From Actinomycetales bacterium (GTDB lineage Bacteria > Actinomycetota > Actinomycetes > Actinomycetales > Cellulomonadaceae): a stretch of DNA of 64,000 nt. The notes below the pieces were generated by a model that saw nothing but the letters and a program-made list of their open reading frames with translations, made no database searches and had not been told where the DNA came from. Location of the stretch: assembly GCA_020444245.1 (NCBI GenBank), contig JAHLLI010000014.1, positions 82,555 through 146,554 on the forward strand, written 5' to 3'. Shown here piece after piece: positions 18,641-27,935 of the stretch (positions within the stretch are counted from its first letter, which is position 1; the number at the start of each line of letters is the position of its first letter). The position numbers and the translations under genes were made by a program.

Positions 18641-19207
18641 ATGAGTGCACGTGGCGTCCCCGCGGGCGAACCGCCCGAGGACCCGGACCTGGACGCCCAG
18701 TGGCAGGACATCGTCGCCCGGTTGGGTGACCTCGACCCCGGCACCGAGGGCACCGGGCCGGCGCACACCGGCAAGGGAGACGGGTCCGCCGCGGACCCCG
18801 CACCCGACGGAGCCCGGGCGCCGGAGCGCCCGCCGGACGCCGACCCCACGCCCCGCCGGCGCAAGGACGACGTGCCGGGCGCGCACACCGTCCGCCCGGC
18901 GGACCCGGACGCGTCCGGGCCACGGAACTGGGCACCCGACCCCGCCGTCGAGGAGGCCGAGGACCACTTCGTGCCACCGGACCCGGGCCCGGTGCTGGGC
19001 GGCGACCCTCTGCTCGTCATGGCCTGGGTCGCCGTGCTCGCAGCCCCGCTCCTGGTGCTGGTCGCCGTGATCGCCTGGCCGACGATGCCGACGTGGCTGC
19101 TCGAGGTGGCCGGGGTCGCATTCCTCGCCGGCGTGGGCCTGCTGCTGTGGCGCATGCCCCACCGACGCGACCCCGACGACGAGGACGACAACGGCGCGGT
19201 CGTCTGA
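18641..19207 (+). CDS. Membrane-anchored protein with long acidic Pro/Asp-rich N-terminal region
   Basis: Not recognised beyond its architecture. 188 residues: about 130 residues of low-complexity Pro/Asp/Gly/Arg sequence, then two hydrophobic helices (about 127-147 and 152-168) and a short charged tail (PHRRDPDDEDDNG). This looks like a cytoplasmic disordered region tethered to the membrane, as in many actinobacterial DUF families. TAGAGT (18628-18633) is seven bases before the ATG: probably leaderless. Confidence 0.72.
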   Translation: MSARGVPAGEPPEDPDLDAQWQDIVARLGDLDPGTEGTGPAHTGKGDGSAADPAPDGARAPERPPDADPTPRRRKDDVPGAHTVRPADPDASGPRNWAPDPAVEEAEDHFVPPDPGPVLGGDPLLVMAWVAVLAAPLLVLVAVIAWPTMPTWLLEVAGVAFLAGVGLLLWRMPHRRDPDDEDDNGAVV

Positions 19208-19254
19208 CGCCGACCGATCCCGGGCGGCGCGACGCGTCGTGGCACGCGGGCGGC

Positions 19255-20214
19255 TCAGCCCACCGCGTCCTGGGGCCCGAGCCGAGCGAGGTCCGCAGCG
19301 CCGACGATGCCGGCGTCGTTGCCCATCGCAGCCAGCTCGATGCGGGCCTCAGGCCGGAACCCGCGCGCGGACAGCGCCCCGAGGAACGCCGCGCGGGTCG
19401 GCTCGAGCAGCAGGTCACCGGCCGCGCCCACGCCACCGCCGATGACCACCAGCGCCGGGTCGAGCAGCGCCGCCACCGACGCCGAGCCCTCGCCGATCCA
19501 CCTGCCCAGCTCGGCCAGCAGGGAGACCGCCAGCGGGTCGCCCTCCTGCGCCGCCGTGGTGATCGCGGGGCCCTTGATCTTGCCGCCGCCGGACAGCTCG
19601 ATCATCCGGACGGCGCTCTCGGGCAGGTTCGCAGCGGCCGTGCGCGCCGAGCGCACCAGGGCCCGCCCCGAGGCGTACTGCTCCCAGCAGCCGTGCAGGC
19701 CGCAGCCGCACAGGTGCCCGTCGGGCACGACCCGCATGTGGCCGACCTCCGCGGCCACGCCATAGGCGCCGCGCACGAGCCGGCCGCCCACCACCAGCGC
19801 GCCGCCCAGGCCGGTGCCGATGGTCAGGAGCAGCATGTCCTCCACGTCGCGGCCGACCCCGAACCGGAACTCGGCCCAGCCGGCGGCGTTCGCGTCGTTC
19901 TCCACCACGATCGGCACACCGGTCCCCAGGCCCGCTGCGACCCGCTCGCGCAGCGGGTGATCCCGCCACGGCAGGTTCGGGCACAGCAGCACGGTCGACT
20001 GGTCGGAGGACACGAACCCGGGAGCGGCCAGGCCGATCGCGCCCACCTCGTACGCGGCGCTGAGCTCGCGCACCACCTCGACGACACCCGCGTCGACGCT
20101 GTCCGCATCGCTCGCGTCCGTGTCGCGCCTGATCTGGGCGAGGATCCGGCCCTCGCCGTCCACCACCCCGGCGGCGATCTTGGTGCCGCCGATGTCCACC
20201 CCGATCGCGTGCAT
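19255..20214 (-). CDS. glkA: ROK-family glucokinase
   Basis: 319 residues; phosphorylates glucose with ATP or polyphosphate. The ATP loop is AIGVDIGGTKIAAGVVD at the start; the sugar and catalytic region holds VENDANAAGWAE with the catalytic Asp; GTGLGGALV follows; and the ROK zinc signature is CGCGLHGCWEQYASG. All key residues are present. GAGAGG precedes ATG at 20214. It converges with the gene at 18641 and is divergent from the acyl-CoA ligase. Confidence 0.93.
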   Translation of the reverse strand: MHAIGVDIGGTKIAAGVVDGEGRILAQIRRDTDASDADSVDAGVVEVVRELSAAYEVGAIGLAAPGFVSSDQSTVLLCPNLPWRDHPLRERVAAGLGTGVPIVVENDANAAGWAEFRFGVGRDVEDMLLLTIGTGLGGALVVGGRLVRGAYGVAAEVGHMRVVPDGHLCGCGLHGCWEQYASGRALVRSARTAAANLPESAVRMIELSGGGKIKGPAITTAAQEGDPLAVSLLAELGRWIGEGSASVAALLDPALVVIGGGVGAAGDLLLEPTRAAFLGALSARGFRPEARIELAAMGNDAGIVGAADLARLGPQDAVG

Positions 20215-20361
20215 GGCTGCCTCTCGTCCGTCACCCGTGCGGGCGACCGCACGATGGGTCGCCGCGTCGCAGGGTACCGATCCTCGCCCAGGACGCGCCG
20301 GGACCGAGCACCTCGGCTATCGTCATCGCACTTGTCCGTCCCCGTTGACAATGGAGCCAGC

Positions 20362-22224
20362 ATGGATGGAGCCGACCTGGGCCGCACCGACATCGGTGCC
20401 GCCGCCGCGGCCGAGCACGTGACCCCCTCGATCGCCCCGACCCGACCCGACGAGAACCTGGCGACCCTGCTCGCCGACCGCGTCGCGCGCAGCGGCGACC
20501 AACCCATGGTCGAGATCAAGCGCGACGACGGCACCTGGCAGGTCCTCACCGCACGCGACGTCAGCGACCGGGTGAAGGCCGTCGCCAAGGGCCTGGTCGC
20601 CCACGGCGTCGAGCCCGGCGACCGGATCGGCATCATGAGCCGGACCCGCTGGGAGTGGACGCTGCTGGACTTCGCCTCCTGGGTCGCCGGCGCGGTGCCG
20701 GTGCCGGTGTACGAGACCAGCTCGGCCGACCAGGTCGCGTGGATCGTCTCCGACTCCGACGTGCACCTGGTGGTCGTGGAGACCGCGACCCACGCGGACG
20801 TGGTCGCCGAGGCGCGCGGCCAGGCCGCGTCGGTCTCCGAGGTCCTGGTGCTCGCCGACGGTGCGATCGACACGCTCGTGGCCGACGGCGCCGACGTGAC
20901 CGACGAGGAGATCGCCCGGCGCTCGGCCCTGACCGGAGCCGACGACCTCGCGACGATCATCTACACCTCGGGCACCACCGGCCGGCCCAAGGGCGCGGAG
21001 CTGACCCACCGCAACTTCGTCGCGCTGTCCCGCAACGCCGTGGCCAAGCTCGGCGCCCAGGTCTGCCCGCCCGGCTCCCGGACGTTGCTGTTCATGCCGC
21101 TCGCGCACGTGTTCGCACGGTTCATCGAGGTGCTCGTGGTGCCGGCCGGTGCGGTGCTCGGGCACACGCCGGACACCACGACGCTGCTGGAGGACCTCCA
21201 GTCCTTCCGCCCGACGTTCATCCTCTCGGTGCCGCGGGTGTTCGAGAAGGTCTACAACGCCTCGGAGCAGAAGGCCGCCGCCGGTGGCAAACGGGGCATC
21301 TTCCAGCGCGCCGCCAAGACCTCGATCGTCTACTCCCGCGCCCTGGACGAACCCCGCGGCCCGAGCCTGTGGCTGCGGCTGCAGCACAAGGTCGCCGACG
21401 TGCTGGTGCTGCACAAGCTGCGCGCCGCACTCGGGGGGCAGGCCGAGTGGGCGATCTCCGGCGGGGCACCGCTCGGCGAGCGCCTGGCGCACTTCTACCG
21501 CGGTGTCGGTCTGCGGGTGCTCGAGGGCTACGGCCTCACCGAGACCACCGCACCCACCAACGTGAACCTGCCCGAGCTGACGAAGATCGGCACGGTCGGC
21601 CCGCCGCTGCCCGGCACCGGGATCCGGATCGCCGAGGACGGCGAGATCCTCGCCAAGGGCGAAGGCGTGTTCATCGGCTACCACAACAACCCGGCCGCGA
21701 CCGCAGAGGCGTTCGACGACGGCTGGTTCCGCACCGGGGACCTCGGCTCGATCGACGAGGACGGCTACGTCCGGATCACCGGGCGCAAGAAGGAGATCAT
21801 CGTCACGGCCGGCGGCAAGAACGTCGCTCCCGCGACGCTCGAGGACCGGCTCCGTGGCCACCCGCTGATCAGCCAGGTCGTCGTGGTCGGCGACCAGAAG
21901 CCGTTCATCGGCGCCCTGGTCACGCTGGACGCCGACGCGCTGTCCGGCTGGCTCGCCACGCACGACCTGCCGGACATGGACGTCGCCACGGCGAGCACGC
22001 ACCCCGGCGTGCGGGCCGCGCTCGACCGTGCCGTCGAGCGCACCAACAAGGCCGTCTCGCGCGCGGAGTCGATCCGCAAGTACACGATCCTCACCACGGA
22101 CTTCACGATCGAGAACGACCTGCTCACCCCGTCGCTCAAGGTCAAGCGCGCCAAGGTGCTCCAGCAGTACGCCGACGTGATCGAGGAGCTCTACGTCGAC
22201 ACCCGGCAGGCCGCCGAGGGCTGA
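20362..22224 (+). CDS. Long-chain fatty acid-CoA ligase, FadD15-like
   Basis: Adenylating enzyme of 620 residues that activates fatty acids to acyl-CoA through acyl-AMP. The P-loop is IIYTSGTTGRPKGAEL, followed by the A5 motif GYGLTETTAP, A7 FRTGDLG and A8 ITGRKKEIIVTAGGKNV; the C-terminal lysine lies in TPSLKVKRAKVL. GGAGC precedes ATG at 20362. Same position as Rv2187 (fadD15). A 12-bp hairpin follows the stop. Confidence 0.94.
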   Translation: MDGADLGRTDIGAAAAAEHVTPSIAPTRPDENLATLLADRVARSGDQPMVEIKRDDGTWQVLTARDVSDRVKAVAKGLVAHGVEPGDRIGIMSRTRWEWTLLDFASWVAGAVPVPVYETSSADQVAWIVSDSDVHLVVVETATHADVVAEARGQAASVSEVLVLADGAIDTLVADGADVTDEEIARRSALTGADDLATIIYTSGTTGRPKGAELTHRNFVALSRNAVAKLGAQVCPPGSRTLLFMPLAHVFARFIEVLVVPAGAVLGHTPDTTTLLEDLQSFRPTFILSVPRVFEKVYNASEQKAAAGGKRGIFQRAAKTSIVYSRALDEPRGPSLWLRLQHKVADVLVLHKLRAALGGQAEWAISGGAPLGERLAHFYRGVGLRVLEGYGLTETTAPTNVNLPELTKIGTVGPPLPGTGIRIAEDGEILAKGEGVFIGYHNNPAATAEAFDDGWFRTGDLGSIDEDGYVRITGRKKEIIVTAGGKNVAPATLEDRLRGHPLISQVVVVGDQKPFIGALVTLDADALSGWLATHDLPDMDVATASTHPGVRAALDRAVERTNKAVSRAESIRKYTILTTDFTIENDLLTPSLKVKRAKVLQQYADVIEELYVDTRQAAEG

Positions 22225-22253
22225 TTGCCGGCCACCGGCCACTGATCGGTCGG

Positions 22254-22288
22254 GGCCCACCGGGCAACCCTGCGACGCCCGGTGGGCC
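22254..22288. terminator. Bidirectional terminator between convergent genes
   Basis: GGCCCACCGGGC (22254-22265) pairs perfectly with GCCCGGTGGGCC (22277-22288) across an 11-base loop, between the acyl-CoA ligase and the convergent Cys-rich gene. Confidence 0.85.
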
Positions 22289-22331
22289 TCGATCCGCGCA
22301 GGGTCCCGGCCCGTCCGGGGCGCCGCTCCCC

Positions 22332-22544
22332 TCAGCCGGCGCGCTGCCCGGGCTCGAGCCGCAGCGGCGGGACCAGCCCCGACCTGGCGAGCACGTCGAT
22401 CGCGTCGCGCTCCGCCGCGTCCAGGTCGGCCGGGTGCGGTGGGGGCTCGGGCCCGGCCTCACGCACCCCGATGGTCAGGAACGTCACCACGCAGTCCGCG
22501 CAGGCCTCGCCCCGCACCGCGCACTGCCCGCAGTCGATCAGCAT
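22332..22544 (-). CDS. Small conserved actinobacterial Cys-rich protein, zinc-ribbon-like
   Basis: 70 residues, often missed by gene callers. Two CxxC pairs sit at the very N-terminus (Cys5/Cys8 and Cys15/Cys18, IDCGQCAVRGEACADCVV), suggesting a bound zinc or a redox site. The rest is an acidic helix (AAERDAIDVLARSG). TAGCGT (minus strand, 22552-22557) is seven bases from the ATG, so it is probably leaderless. It is divergent from the exonuclease gene, which has its own mirror-image leaderless start. Function unknown. Confidence 0.75.
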   Translation of the reverse strand: MLIDCGQCAVRGEACADCVVTFLTIGVREAGPEPPPHPADLDAAERDAIDVLARSGLVPPLRLEPGQRAG

Positions 22545-22643
22545 GGGCCGCACGCTAGGCCGAGGGTCCGACACGCCCGGCCGACGGCGACACGCCAGGC
22601 CGCCCGCGCCGCGTTGTCGCACCCCGCGCCTAGCGTGTCGACC

Positions 22644-24473
22644 ATGCCCGCCACCCCGTCGGCACCGGTCCAGCCGACGCTCGACGACCTCGGCACCCCG
22701 TTGTCCGAGGTCACGTTCGTGGTGGTCGACCTGGAGACCACCGGCGGCAGCCCGACGTCGTCGGCGATCACCGAGATCGGCGCGGTGAAGGTGCGCGGCG
22801 GCGAGGTGCTCGGCGAGTTCCAGACCCTGGTGAACCCCGGCGGCCCGGTGCCGGCGCAGATCTCCGCGCTGACCGGGATCACGACGTCGATGGTCGCGAC
22901 CGCACCCGCGATCGGGTCGGTGCTCCCGGCGTTCCTGGAGTTCGCCGCCGGCTCGGTGCTCGTGGCGCACAACGCGGGGTTCGACGTCGGCTTCCTCAAG
23001 GCCGCGGCGCGCGACCTGGGCCACCCGTGGCCAGGCTTCCCGGTGCTGGACACCGTGGCACTGGCCCGCCGCGCGGTGCCGCGCGACGAGGTCCGCAACC
23101 ACAAGCTGTCCACCCTGGCCGCGCACTTCCACGCGACCGTCGAGCCGAACCACCGCGCGCTGTCCGACGCGCGCGCCACCGTCGACGTGCTGCACGCCCT
23201 GCTCGGCCGGCTGGGCCCGCTCGGCATCACGCACCTGGAGGACCTGGCCACCGCCACCGACCCGGTCCCGGCCGAGCGCCGACGCAAGCGGTACCTGGCC
23301 GACGGCCTGCCGGACGCCCCGGGCGTCTACCAGTTCGTCGACGCGCGCGGCGAGGTGCTCTACGTGGGCACGGCCACGTCGATCCGCCGCCGGGTCCGCT
23401 CGTACTTCACGGCCGCCGAGCACCGGCGCCGGATGACCGAGATGGTCGGCCTAGCCGAGCGGGTGGTGCCGGTGGTGTGCGGCACGGTCCTGGAGGCCCG
23501 GGTGCGCGAGCTGCGGCTCATCGCCCAGCACTCGCCCCGCTACAACCGTCGCTCGCGCTTCCCCGAGCGGATGCCGTGGGTGCGCCTGACCGCCGAGCCG
23601 TACCCGCGGCTGTCGGTGGTGCGGGCCGTCCGCCCGGACGGTGACCGCGTGGAGGCGCACCTGGGCCCGTTCTCGAGCCGGGCCGCCGCGCAGCAGGCTG
23701 TCGAGGCGCTCCAGTCGGCGTTCGACCTGCGCCGGTGCACCGCGCGGCTGCCGCGCGTGCCGTCGCCGACCGCGAGCCCGTGCGCGCTCGCCGGGATGGG
23801 GCGGTGCGGGGCACCGTGCATCGGCGGCGTCGACCCGGACGCGTACGGCCGCCTCGTGGACCGCGTCCGCTCGGCGATGCTCACCGACCCCGGCCCGGTG
23901 GTCGCGCGCCACGCCGGCCGGATCTCGGCGCTCGTCGCACAGGAGCGCTTCGAGGAGGCGGCGGTGGTCCGCGACCGCCTCGAGGCCTACCTGCGTGGCG
24001 CGGCGCGCGCGCAACGCTCGGACCGCGCCGGGCGGCACGCAGAGCTCGTCGCCGCCCGGCCCCACGACGGCGGCTGGGAGCTCGTCGTCGTGCGGCACGG
24101 CAGGCTCGCCGCCACCGCCACGACGCCCGCCGGGACGGACCCCAGACCCGTCATCACCTCGCTGCTGGCCACGGCCGAGCACGTCGAGCCGCCCTGCCCG
24201 CCCACGAGCGGCGCCCACCCCGAGGAGACCGAGATCGTGCTGGGCTGGCTCGAGGAGCCTGGCGTCCGACTGGTCGAGGTCGGCGAGGGCTGGGCGTGCC
24301 CGGTGCGCGGCGCCGAGTCGTTCCGCACCCCCGGAGCGGTGGCCGCGGCGATCGACCTGACCGGCGCGCGTCTCGCCGCCGAGCTGTGGGCCGCGACCGG
24401 CGACACCGCACCGGCGAACGTCCGCGCCGGGGCGGCCGGTGAGCGGGCGGACCGGCCCGTCGACGCGGCATGA
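22644..24473 (+). CDS. DEDDh 3'-5' exonuclease fused to a UvrC-like GIY-YIG half (Rv2191-like)
   Basis: 609 residues. N-terminal domain (about 20-190) is a DnaQ-type proofreading exonuclease: VVVDLETTG, VAHNAGFDVGFL and the final HRALSDARATV. A GIY-YIG nuclease domain follows (GVYQFVDARGEVLYVGTATSIRRRVRSY, about 228 on), then a UvrC-like middle with a Cys cluster (CALAGMGRCGAPC) and a UvrB/C helix (RFEEAAVVRDRLEAY). The C-terminal nuclease and HhH domains of true UvrC are missing. It may trim or incise damaged DNA independently of UvrA/B. Matches Rv2191 in order. TAGCGT seven bases before ATG indicates a leaderless start. Confidence 0.92.
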   Translation: MPATPSAPVQPTLDDLGTPLSEVTFVVVDLETTGGSPTSSAITEIGAVKVRGGEVLGEFQTLVNPGGPVPAQISALTGITTSMVATAPAIGSVLPAFLEFAAGSVLVAHNAGFDVGFLKAAARDLGHPWPGFPVLDTVALARRAVPRDEVRNHKLSTLAAHFHATVEPNHRALSDARATVDVLHALLGRLGPLGITHLEDLATATDPVPAERRRKRYLADGLPDAPGVYQFVDARGEVLYVGTATSIRRRVRSYFTAAEHRRRMTEMVGLAERVVPVVCGTVLEARVRELRLIAQHSPRYNRRSRFPERMPWVRLTAEPYPRLSVVRAVRPDGDRVEAHLGPFSSRAAAQQAVEALQSAFDLRRCTARLPRVPSPTASPCALAGMGRCGAPCIGGVDPDAYGRLVDRVRSAMLTDPGPVVARHAGRISALVAQERFEEAAVVRDRLEAYLRGAARAQRSDRAGRHAELVAARPHDGGWELVVVRHGRLAATATTPAGTDPRPVITSLLATAEHVEPPCPPTSGAHPEETEIVLGWLEEPGVRLVEVGEGWACPVRGAESFRTPGAVAAAIDLTGARLAAELWAATGDTAPANVRAGAAGERADRPVDAA

Positions 24474-24501
24474 TGAGCGCAGCCGACCCGGAAGGACCAC
24501 C

Positions 24502-24783
24502 ATGATCACGGCCATCGTGCACATCGACACCGACGCGGGGCGTATCCCCGAGGTCGCCCAGGCCGTCGCGGAGATCGGCGGGGTGTCCGAGGTCTACTCG
24601 GTGACCGGTGAGACGGACCTCATCGCGATGGTGCGGGTCCGGGAGCACGAGAACCTCGCCGACGTCATCGCCGACCGGGTGAGCAAGGTGCCGGGCGTCC
24701 TGCGCACACAGACGTACATCGCGTTCCGCGCCTACTCGCGCGGTGACCTCGAGGCGGCGTTCTCCCTCGGTCTGGACGGCTGA
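24502..24783 (+). CDS. Stand-alone Lrp/AsnC-type RAM domain protein
   Basis: 93 residues: only the effector-binding (regulation of amino-acid metabolism) half of Lrp/AsnC, with no helix-turn-helix. ITAIVHIDTDAGRIPEVAQAV and GEVYSV/TGETDLIAMVRV show the alpha/beta sandwich. Such proteins may bind amino acids or partner with full-length Lrp regulators. GGAAGGA precedes the ATG. It ends 23 bases before the convergent trpD. Confidence 0.88.
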   Translation: MITAIVHIDTDAGRIPEVAQAVAEIGGVSEVYSVTGETDLIAMVRVREHENLADVIADRVSKVPGVLRTQTYIAFRAYSRGDLEAAFSLGLDG

Positions 24784-24806
24784 GACCTACCGGGACCGGC
24801 CGGGCC

Positions 24807-25856
24807 TCACCGCTGCGACGCGGCGACCCAGCGCTCGAGCACACCCGCCGCGGCGCCGCTGTCCACCGAGGTCGCCGCATGACCCAGCCCGGCGCGCAGC
24901 CGGGTCGCCAGGTCGCCCTCGCCGGTGCCGGCCAGCGAACCGTCGGCCACCAGCGCAGCGGCCGCATTCAGCAGGACCGTCTCGCGCACCGGGCCCGGCT
25001 CCCCCGCGAGCACACGGCGCACGACCTCGGCGTTGAACGCGGGGTCCGCGCCCCGCAGGTCCGCGAGGTCCACCGGGGCCAGCCCGAGGTCGACCACCGG
25101 GTCGAGCACCACGGTCTCGACCTGTCCCCCGCGCACCCACCACACGTCCGCCGGCCCGTTCGCCGCCAGCTCGTCGAGCCCCTCATGGCCCCGGAACACC
25201 AGCGCCGACACTCCGCGGCGGGCCAGCACGCCCGCCATCAGCGGCGCCAGCCGCGGGTCGGGGCAGCCGATCGCGTAGGCGCGCGGCTGCGCCGGGTTGG
25301 TCAACGGGCCCAGGACGTTGAACGCGGTCGGCACGCCCAGCTCCTTGCGGGCCTGGCCGGCGAAGCGCATCGCGGGGTGGAACTTCGCGGCGAAGCAGAA
25401 GGTGATGCCGATCTCGTCGGCGAGCTCGGCGACCCGGGCCGGCTCGTGGTCCAGCCGCAGCCCGAGCTCCTCGAGCACGTCGGCGGTGCCGCTGGACGAG
25501 GTCGCGGCACGGTTGCCGTGCTTGACCACCCGCACCCCGGCCCCTGCGACCACCAGCGCGGCCATCGTCGAGATGTTGACGGTGTGCTTGAGGTCGCCAC
25601 CGGTGCCCACCACGTCGACGGCCGGGCCGGGCACCTCGATGCGCAGCGCGTGGGCGAGCATCTCGTCGGCCAGGCCGGACAGCTCGTCGACGGTCTCGCC
25701 CTTGGCCCGCAGGGCCACCAGGAACCCAGCCAGCTGCACCGGGGTCGACTCGCCGGACATCACCTGTCCCATCGCCCAGCGGGTGCGCTCGGCGTCCAGG
25801 TCCTCCCCGGCCAGCAGGCTGCGCAGCAGGCCGGGCCAGGTGAGCGCAGCGCTCAC
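24807..25856 (-). CDS. trpD: Anthranilate phosphoribosyltransferase
   Basis: 349 residues; second step of tryptophan synthesis, joining anthranilate and PRPP. PRPP-site motif [18 protein letters not shown], then [23 protein letters not shown] and the family motif [22 protein letters not shown]; all appear intact. GTG at 25856 overlaps the upstream receiver-like gene by four bases (GTGA). It is separated from other trp genes, as is Rv2192c in mycobacteria. It sits back-to-back with ctaE, as in that genome. Confidence 0.95.
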   Translation of the reverse strand: MSAALTWPGLLRSLLAGEDLDAERTRWAMGQVMSGESTPVQLAGFLVALRAKGETVDELSGLADEMLAHALRIEVPGPAVDVVGTGGDLKHTVNISTMAALVVAGAGVRVVKHGNRAATSSSGTADVLEELGLRLDHEPARVAELADEIGITFCFAAKFHPAMRFAGQARKELGVPTAFNVLGPLTNPAQPRAYAIGCPDPRLAPLMAGVLARRGVSALVFRGHEGLDELAANGPADVWWVRGGQVETVVLDPVVDLGLAPVDLADLRGADPAFNAEVVRRVLAGEPGPVRETVLLNAAAALVADGSLAGTGEGDLATRLRAGLGHAATSVDSGAAAGVLERWVAASQR

Positions 25857-26290
25857 GCCACGACCTTGCGCAGCATCCCGGCCATGGTCTCGGCGAACGC
25901 GAAGGGGTCGAGCGGCTGGGACACGACCTCGTCGGCCTCGGACCACGACGCCAGCCACGCGTCGGCCGGCCGCGCGATCAGCAGGAGTACCGGTGGGGCG
26001 TCGAAGACCTCGTCCTTGACCTGACGGGCCAGGGACATGCCGCCGACCTTGCCGGCCTCGCCGTCCAGCACCAGCAGGTCGAGCCCGCCGGCCTCGATCG
26101 CCTCGAGCGCTGCGTGCGCGCTCGCGGCCTCGTGCCACTCGACGGGCGGAAGGTCCGCCGCGATCCTGGTGCCGACCGCACCCCGCACGGCCTCCCTGGT
26201 GCCGGCGTGGTCGCTGTACAGCAGGACCCGCACCGCGGTCCGCGGCAGCTCGTTCTCGCCCGTCCAGCTCTGCTCGTCGGTGGTCACCAT
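25853..26290 (-). CDS. Receiver-like protein (degenerate response-regulator fold)
   Basis: 145 residues. The central part follows the CheY pattern: [16 protein letters not shown] as strand 1, [16 protein letters not shown] with an Asp where the phosphoacceptor would be, then [34 protein letters not shown]. The usual acidic pair after strand 1 is reduced to SD, so phosphorylation is doubtful. No output domain. It is translationally coupled to trpD, which is unusual; a link with the divergent respiratory operon is also possible. Confidence 0.75.
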   Translation of the reverse strand: MVTTDEQSWTGENELPRTAVRVLLYSDHAGTREAVRGAVGTRIAADLPPVEWHEAASAHAALEAIEAGGLDLLVLDGEAGKVGGMSLARQVKDEVFDAPPVLLLIARPADAWLASWSEADEVVSQPLDPFAFAETMAGMLRKVVA

Positions 26291-26445
26291 CGCCTCGCTC
26301 GATCGTCGCTCGGTCCTCGCCGTCGATGGTGCACCGACGGAGGGTCATCGGCATCCTTCCACGACCGCCGAGGAGCGGACGACGCGATCCGCAACTCGCC
26401 CCCGCCGAATCCGGGACTTAGGACCCACGACGAGCCGATCTCCGA

Positions 26446-26451
26446 CATAAT
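26446..26451 (+). promoter_or_regulatory. -10 element of the ctaE-qcrCAB operon
   Basis: CATAAT stands seven bases before the GTG at 26459, placing the transcription start at or next to the start codon. No convincing -35 is seen. Confidence 0.6.
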
Positions 26452-26458
26452 GGCGGGC

Positions 26459-27097
26459 GTGTCGACTGCCGCCGCTGCTGCCACTGTGCGCCCTGAGCTG
26501 ACCGTCCACCGCCCGAACCCGGTCTCGGTCGGGACGATCGTGTGGCTGTCGAGCGAGCTGATGTTCTTCGCGGGCCTGTTCGCGATGTACTTCACGATCC
26601 GCTCGGCGGTGCCGGAGATCTGGCCGGTCGAGTCCGCCAAGCTCAACGTCGCCTTCTCGGCGGTCAACACCCTCGTCCTGGTGCTGAGCTCGGTCACGTG
26701 CCAGATGGGCGTGGTCGCCGCCGAGCGCTTCCGGCCCTCGCGCAGCGGCAAGCTCTGGCAGGTCGGCCGCTGGGGCGTGGTCGAGTGGATGGCTCTGACC
26801 TTCCTCATGGGCGCCTTCTTCATCGGCGGCCAGGTCTACGAGTACGCCGGCCTGGTCTCCGAGGGGCTGACGATCTCGTCCTCGCCGTACGGCTCGGTGT
26901 TCTACCTGACCACCGGCTTCCACGGGCTGCACGTGATCGGCGGCCTGATCGCCTTCCTGTTCCTGCTCGGGCGCACCTTCGCCGCCAAGCGGTTCGGTCA
27001 CCACGAGGCGACCAGCACGATCGTCGTGTCGTACTACTGGCACTTCGTCGACGTCGTGTGGGTCGCACTGTTCACCACGATCTACCTGATCAGGTGA
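26459..27097 (+). CDS. ctaE: Cytochrome c oxidase subunit III (aa3 type)
   Basis: 212 residues with five membrane helices. [26 protein letters not shown] is the conserved first helix, and [21 protein letters not shown] and [15 protein letters not shown] are typical of subunit III. It is part of the bcc-aa3 supercomplex. I prefer GTG at 26459 for the leaderless geometry; ATG at 26450, in frame but within the -10, would add three residues. It heads ctaE-qcrC-qcrA-qcrB, the standard actinobacterial order. Confidence 0.95.
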   Translation: MSTAAAAATVRPELTVHRPNPVSVGTIVWLSSELMFFAGLFAMYFTIRSAVPEIWPVESAKLNVAFSAVNTLVLVLSSVTCQMGVVAAERFRPSRSGKLWQVGRWGVVEWMALTFLMGAFFIGGQVYEYAGLVSEGLTISSSPYGSVFYLTTGFHGLHVIGGLIAFLFLLGRTFAAKRFGHHEATSTIVVSYYWHFVDVVWVALFTTIYLIR

Positions 27098-27149
27098 GCG
27101 CGACCGTGCCCGCCCCCCACCCCGCCGACCCAGAGACGAGGTCCCGTCC

Positions 27150-27935
27150 GTGAAGGCGATCGCCGCCCGCCGCCACCACAAGCTCGCACCCGTGGTGCTC
27201 CTGGCGTTGGCCCTGCTGGTCACCGGCGTGCTCTACGCCGCCTTCACGCCGAGCACGGCGCAGGCGGCGTCCGCACCGACCGAGAACGACCTCACGGCCG
27301 GCTCCAACCTGTTCCGGGCGAACTGCTCGACCTGCCACGGTGTCAACGCCGAGGGGCGCGCCGGTGCGGGCCCCTCGCTCATCGGGGTCGGCGCCGCCGC
27401 CGTCGACTTCCAGGTCAGCACCGGGCGCATGCCCCTGATGAACCAGGGCGCCCAGGCCCCCGCGAAGCCGCCGATCTTCACCGAGGAGCAGATCCGGCAG
27501 ATGGCCGCGTGGGTCGCGTCGCTCGGCCCGGGCCCGGCCATCCCCGCGCCGGAGGCCGTCGACCCCAGCAAGGGCGACGCCGCGAGCGGCATGGAGCTGT
27601 TCCGCACCAACTGCGCGATGTGCCACGGCGCGGTGGGCCAGGGCGGTGCGCTCACCGAGGGCAAGTTCGCCCCGAACCTGAGCACCGCGTCGCCGACCAC
27701 GATCTACGAGGCCATGGTCACCGGCCCGCAGTCGATGCCGGTGTTCAACGACGGGACCGTCACCCCGCAGGAGAAGCGCGACATCATCGCCTACCTCGAC
27801 GCCCAGAAGCAGGGTTCGCCCGGGGGTGCGACGCTCGGTTCGATCGGTCCGGTCGCCGAGGGCATGTGGGCGTGGATCGCCGGTCTCGGTCTCTTGATCG
27901 GAGCCGCCGTCTGGATCGGAGCGAAGTCCTCATGA
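27150..27935 (+). CDS. qcrC: Menaquinol-cytochrome c reductase, dihaem cytochrome c subunit
   Basis: 261 residues. N-terminal signal-anchor (about 12-32), two cytochrome c domains with haem motifs CSTCH (about 60) and CAMCH (about 156), and a C-terminal membrane helix (MWAWIAGLGLLIGAAVWIGA). In Actinobacteria this fused dihaem subunit replaces soluble cytochrome c and passes electrons straight to CtaC. Distal ligands probably lie in RMPLMN and SMPVFN. Stop overlaps the next start by ATGA. Confidence 0.95.
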   Translation: MKAIAARRHHKLAPVVLLALALLVTGVLYAAFTPSTAQAASAPTENDLTAGSNLFRANCSTCHGVNAEGRAGAGPSLIGVGAAAVDFQVSTGRMPLMNQGAQAPAKPPIFTEEQIRQMAAWVASLGPGPAIPAPEAVDPSKGDAASGMELFRTNCAMCHGAVGQGGALTEGKFAPNLSTASPTTIYEAMVTGPQSMPVFNDGTVTPQEKRDIIAYLDAQKQGSPGGATLGSIGPVAEGMWAWIAGLGLLIGAAVWIGAKSS

